This document shows positions 18,721 to 20,678 of a stretch of 20,678 bases of DNA, in pieces. The position numbers and the translations under genes are program-made. The notes under the pieces are model-generated. The model did no database searches, was not told the origin of the DNA, and was given only the letters and a program-made list of their open reading frames with translations. Position 1 is the stretch's first letter. Each line of letters opens with the position of its first letter. This DNA is from a virus, in IMG/VR virus record IMGVR_UViG_3300049478_000126, positions 1 through 20,678 of that record; one strand, 5' to 3'.

Positions 18721-19233
18721 TTAGTTGGATAGGTAGACTGCTATTGTTAAGAGTCCGTTGAAACTTGGATTTGCGTACAGGTATAGGTCAGTGGTTGCAG
18801 CATAAATCTCGATTGGACGCCCAACAATGCCATTGGCGAACCATGGGTGATTTGGGTCTATGTTTGTTTCCAAAGTTATCGGTCCAACCCCAGATGGAAA
18901 CGTTCGTATGCCGAAATTGTTTTCAAAGAACCAGACCTGCACTGTTGTTCCATAGAACGTGCCTTTTGACGCTTTTGCGGTTATGGTGAAGTATTTGAAA
19001 CCACCGGTATTGAATGAGGTTAAATAAACAATACTGGCGTCAGGAACGTTAACGGTTTGGTTGAACACCAGCATCTCCTTAGTTTTCTGAACCGTTGCTA
19101 TTTTTAGGTTTCCTTGGTCATCTAAGGGGAAGTTTGTTATGTAGACATTAGTTAATCTATCAGTAACTACTCCTGCACCAAAAACGGCTACAGCCAGAAC
19201 AATGCCTAACATTGTTGAAGATGCCATTCTCAT
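18721..19233 (-). CDS. Exported beta-rich protein with N-terminal anchor
   Basis: A 170-residue protein from the ATG at 19233, chosen because AAAGGAGGTGA stands seven bases before it; an upstream ATG at 19335 would put this ribosome site inside the gene. One hydrophobic segment (SSTMLGIVLAVAVFGAGVVT, about residues 5-24) precedes a beta-rich domain with strands LKIATVQKTKEMLVFNQTVN, ASIVYLTSFNTGGFKYFTIT and GTTVQVWFFENN, and ends in LLTIAVYLSN. The fold resembles discoidin-like or virion-spike sandwiches but no family is recognised. It is outside the membrane or secreted, and has its own terminator. Confidence 0.55.
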   Translation of the reverse strand: MRMASSTMLGIVLAVAVFGAGVVTDRLTNVYITNFPLDDQGNLKIATVQKTKEMLVFNQTVNVPDASIVYLTSFNTGGFKYFTITAKASKGTFYGTTVQVWFFENNFGIRTFPSGVGPITLETNIDPNHPWFANGIVGRPIEIYAATTDLYLYANPSFNGLLTIAVYLSN

Positions 19234-19352
19234 AGCAAAATCACCTCCTTTCTCCATCAACAATGCTACATTCTGTCTCACAGGTTGCATTAACGGCTTA
19301 TGGAGAAATCTTCCATTATCGTTGCCTCTCTTCACGGTTAAGAAAGAAGTGT

Positions 19353-19364
19353 TAGCGCGCGCTA
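19353..19364. repeat. Family B palindrome, perfect, supplying a stop codon
   Basis: TAGCGCGCGCTA. On the minus strand its first three bases are the TAG stop of the pilin-like gene at 19362, and the homology to the signal peptidase gene ends at this point. Confidence 0.8.
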
Positions 19365-19760
19365 TGGCGCTGTGGCAACGTATCTGTACCCATCGCTTGA
19401 AGCCACTATAAACTCGTATTTGATGCCTGATGAGAATTGTTGGGTTATGGTTATTGTGCCCGTTGCTCCTTCAGAAAGTGTGTTCGCAGTTCCTGAGAAA
19501 GCTGGACCATAGGTTACGTCGGAGACTGCCACATCATCGACCAGTACCGCCTTTACTGATGCACTCCTTGTTCCGTTGTTCATAACTGTGAGCGTGATGT
19601 TTGCATTGCCTGCTGCCCATGAGTGTCCCGTCACAACCAGTGGTTCAGTAGGACGGGGAAAAAAGACAATCGGGGGCTGCATCCATAAATACAATAAAAT
19701 CCCAAAAAACAAGGCTACAACGGATAGTATGTAAATTAATGCCCATCCTCTTTCGTTCAT
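19362..19760 (-). CDS. Pilin-like protein, paralogue of the signal peptidase N-terminus (truncated)
   Basis: A 132-residue protein: a transmembrane helix at about 8-28 (LIYILSVVALFFGILLYLW) and a beta-sandwich at 40-132. It aligns through its whole length with residues 1-151 of the protein at 3564-4352, with the identical runs VTYGPAFS and GTITITQQFSSG. The alignment ends at ATAP/TTAP: here a family B palindrome gives TAG, there the frame runs on to SPAIQF and the peptidase. The promoter block is also shared. It lacks both the peptidase and the SARVRA insert. It may work as a pilin-like or surface protein, or be a broken fusion gene; I cannot tell which state is ancestral. Confidence 0.7.
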   Translation of the reverse strand: MNERGWALIYILSVVALFFGILLYLWMQPPIVFFPRPTEPLVVTGHSWAAGNANITLTVMNNGTRSASVKAVLVDDVAVSDVTYGPAFSGTANTLSEGATGTITITQQFSSGIKYEFIVASSDGYRYVATAP

Positions 19761-19822
19761 GACTTAAAATTGTGTGCCGAAAGCGTTTGAGTTTTATGAA
19801 CTCTAAATTCATACTCGACCAT
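19761..19822 (-). promoter_or_regulatory. Promoter block shared with the signal peptidase cassette
   Basis: The inverted counterpart of 3503-3563, with AGTTCATAAAACTCAAACG on the minus strand at 19784-19802 and TATGGTCGAG at the far end. CATAAAA is the likely TATA box. Confidence 0.6.
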
Positions 19823-19830
19823 AAAAATAA

Positions 19831-19858
19831 AGGAGGAGGATAAAATTAGCGTGCGCTA
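19831..19858. repeat. Composite of half family A and family B
   Basis: GGAGGAGGATAAAAT (19832-19846) is followed by TAGCGTGCGCTA (19847-19858, one change from the core). Together with the copy at 19353 it brackets the pilin-like cassette. Confidence 0.65.
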
Positions 19859-19866
19859 TTTATATG
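19859..19866 (+). promoter_or_regulatory. TATA box of the secreted-protein gene
   Basis: TTTATATG directly after the composite palindrome, 55 bases before the GTG start at 19914. Transcription would begin near 19890, just before the GGAGGAG ribosome site at 19896-19902. Confidence 0.5.
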
Positions 19867-19913
19867 CCTTCTGCTGAAGTGTGTTAAAAAGACTTGGAGG
19901 AGAAGCGAGAGAC

Positions 19914-20678
19914 GTGAGAAAATTTGCAATAGTCGCATTGGCGCCTATAGCAATGACTATGTTCGCTGTGCCTGTGAAAGGTGCCACATGGTTCCAGGTT
20001 CAATACCTGTGCCAGAGAAATAACCAAACCCACATATGGGGAGCGGCTGGATGTGGCTATCTGTTTGACAAGCGCGATGCGTTCACTGAGGACCATTTTT
20101 ATTACACAATGGTCGGAGTTAGTGAATGGAACCTTGACACGTTCATCGAAGCTGGTCCATGTTACTACGTGGACCCATATGAAATATGGTTCGGGTTCTT
20201 TGTCACATACAAAGACCACGGTGGTGCCGTGATGGTAACATTCCCTGAAACCTATGACCCAGGAGATTGGGCAACTGTAACGATATGCAAGGACAAATAT
20301 GACCCATCGGGAATCAATTGGCATGTATTCATGTCCAGCCCGCATCATTACATCATGCATGAAGTGAACTTCTGGAACTCTGGTCAATGGGAAGGAGATT
20401 TCGCTATGAGCACAGTTGAATCAGGCGAAGGCATTGTAAACTACTCAGCCAACGAGAACGAGTTAGTATCAATATGGGACAGTCTGTCATACCTGACTCC
20501 TGGAGCATTTGGCAATTGGGAATATTGGGGAATGCCAGGATACAGCAGAGCTTGGTTCGGACCAACGATTGGTGGCAACACATGGCTTGGAACAGTCAAG
20601 GACCCAGATGCACCGTATGGATACGGAAGCTCATGGTATTCATACATACCGAATATCGATGACTATGAGACAAGGTGA
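19914..20678 (+). CDS. Secreted beta-sandwich protein, possibly glutamic-peptidase-like
   Basis: A 254-residue protein from GTG at 19914 (GGAGGAG eleven bases upstream; a GTG at 19881 would precede the ribosome site). A signal peptide (FAIVALAPIAMTMFAVPVKG) ends near residue 23. The mature part is rich in Trp, Tyr and Gly with strands FYYTMVGVSEWNLDTFIEAG, EIWFGFFVTYKD, WATVTICK and WHVFMSSPHHYIMHEVNFW. The order of a W/Q/E-A-G strand, a W-F-x-F-F/Y strand and a G-D-W-x-x-V-T strand recalls G1/neprosin-type sandwiches, but the catalytic pair cannot be assigned and a lectin-like role is equally possible. The stop is at the last three bases of the window, so the gene is complete. Confidence 0.55.
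   Translation: MRKFAIVALAPIAMTMFAVPVKGATWFQVQYLCQRNNQTHIWGAAGCGYLFDKRDAFTEDHFYYTMVGVSEWNLDTFIEAGPCYYVDPYEIWFGFFVTYKDHGGAVMVTFPETYDPGDWATVTICKDKYDPSGINWHVFMSSPHHYIMHEVNFWNSGQWEGDFAMSTVESGEGIVNYSANENELVSIWDSLSYLTPGAFGNWEYWGMPGYSRAWFGPTIGGNTWLGTVKDPDAPYGYGSSWYSYIPNIDDYETR

Overview
The window looks archaeal, probably a TACK-type lineage such as Bathyarchaeia; that placement is an inference from gene style and not from a marker gene. Supporting signs are a signal peptidase I with the archaeal Ser/His/Asp arrangement, the archaeal COG2401 ABC-ATPase/acetyltransferase fusion, TATA-like boxes with short leaders, strong GGAGG ribosome sites combined with frequent TTG and GTG starts, and T-run terminators. 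The content is a mosaic of head-tail (Caudoviricetes-like) virus genes and single accessory genes.

Layout. 1-4470 is an accessory region: an ATP-cone protein, a DUF4760-like membrane protein, a surface beta-helix protein, a membrane/BsuPI-like protein and a pilin-like/signal-peptidase fusion, with debris of broken genes at 3300-3446. 4489-8709 is a packaging operon on the minus strand: a small membrane peptide, a two-gene deletion scar, a retropepsin-like protease, a holin-like protein, a putative small terminase, the large terminase, and COG2401. 8720-11011 is a second accessory region of five short genes. 11108-18534 is a minus-strand connector/tail operon: connector, head closure (fused to an alpha/alpha toroid), tail completion, tail tube, an exported Ig-like protein, two small tail-assembly genes with a -1 frameshift, an HK97-gp10-like protein, a short tape measure, a baseplate hub and an RHH regulator. 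18721-20678 holds three exported or surface proteins. I see no portal, major capsid protein, integrase, replication gene, tRNA, rRNA or CRISPR, so the virus is either incomplete here or continues outside.

Two families of short palindromes are the most unusual feature. Family A (core GATAGAAATTCTATC, often with a (TG)n/(CA)n tract on one side and (CCAA)n/(GGTT)n on the other) occurs in all ten gene boundaries between 267 and 10637 outside the packaging operon, whichever way the genes point, so each accessory gene looks like a one-gene cassette. Family B (core TAGCGCGCGCTA) sits at breakpoints where homology between duplicated genes stops: a baseplate C-terminus fused to the N-terminus of an unrelated gene at 8506, a COG2401 tail next to a zinc-binding-like C-terminus at 3345, and a pilin-like gene cut off exactly where its paralogue continues into signal peptidase. 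A and B also occur side by side. The simplest reading is that these palindromes are sites of past recombination that built the mosaic from at least two related viruses; the enzyme is not in this window.

The second strong result is a heptamer T TTT TTA in the tail-assembly chaperone gene that opens a well-formed 67-residue -1 extension, the same logic as the lambda G/GT pair.
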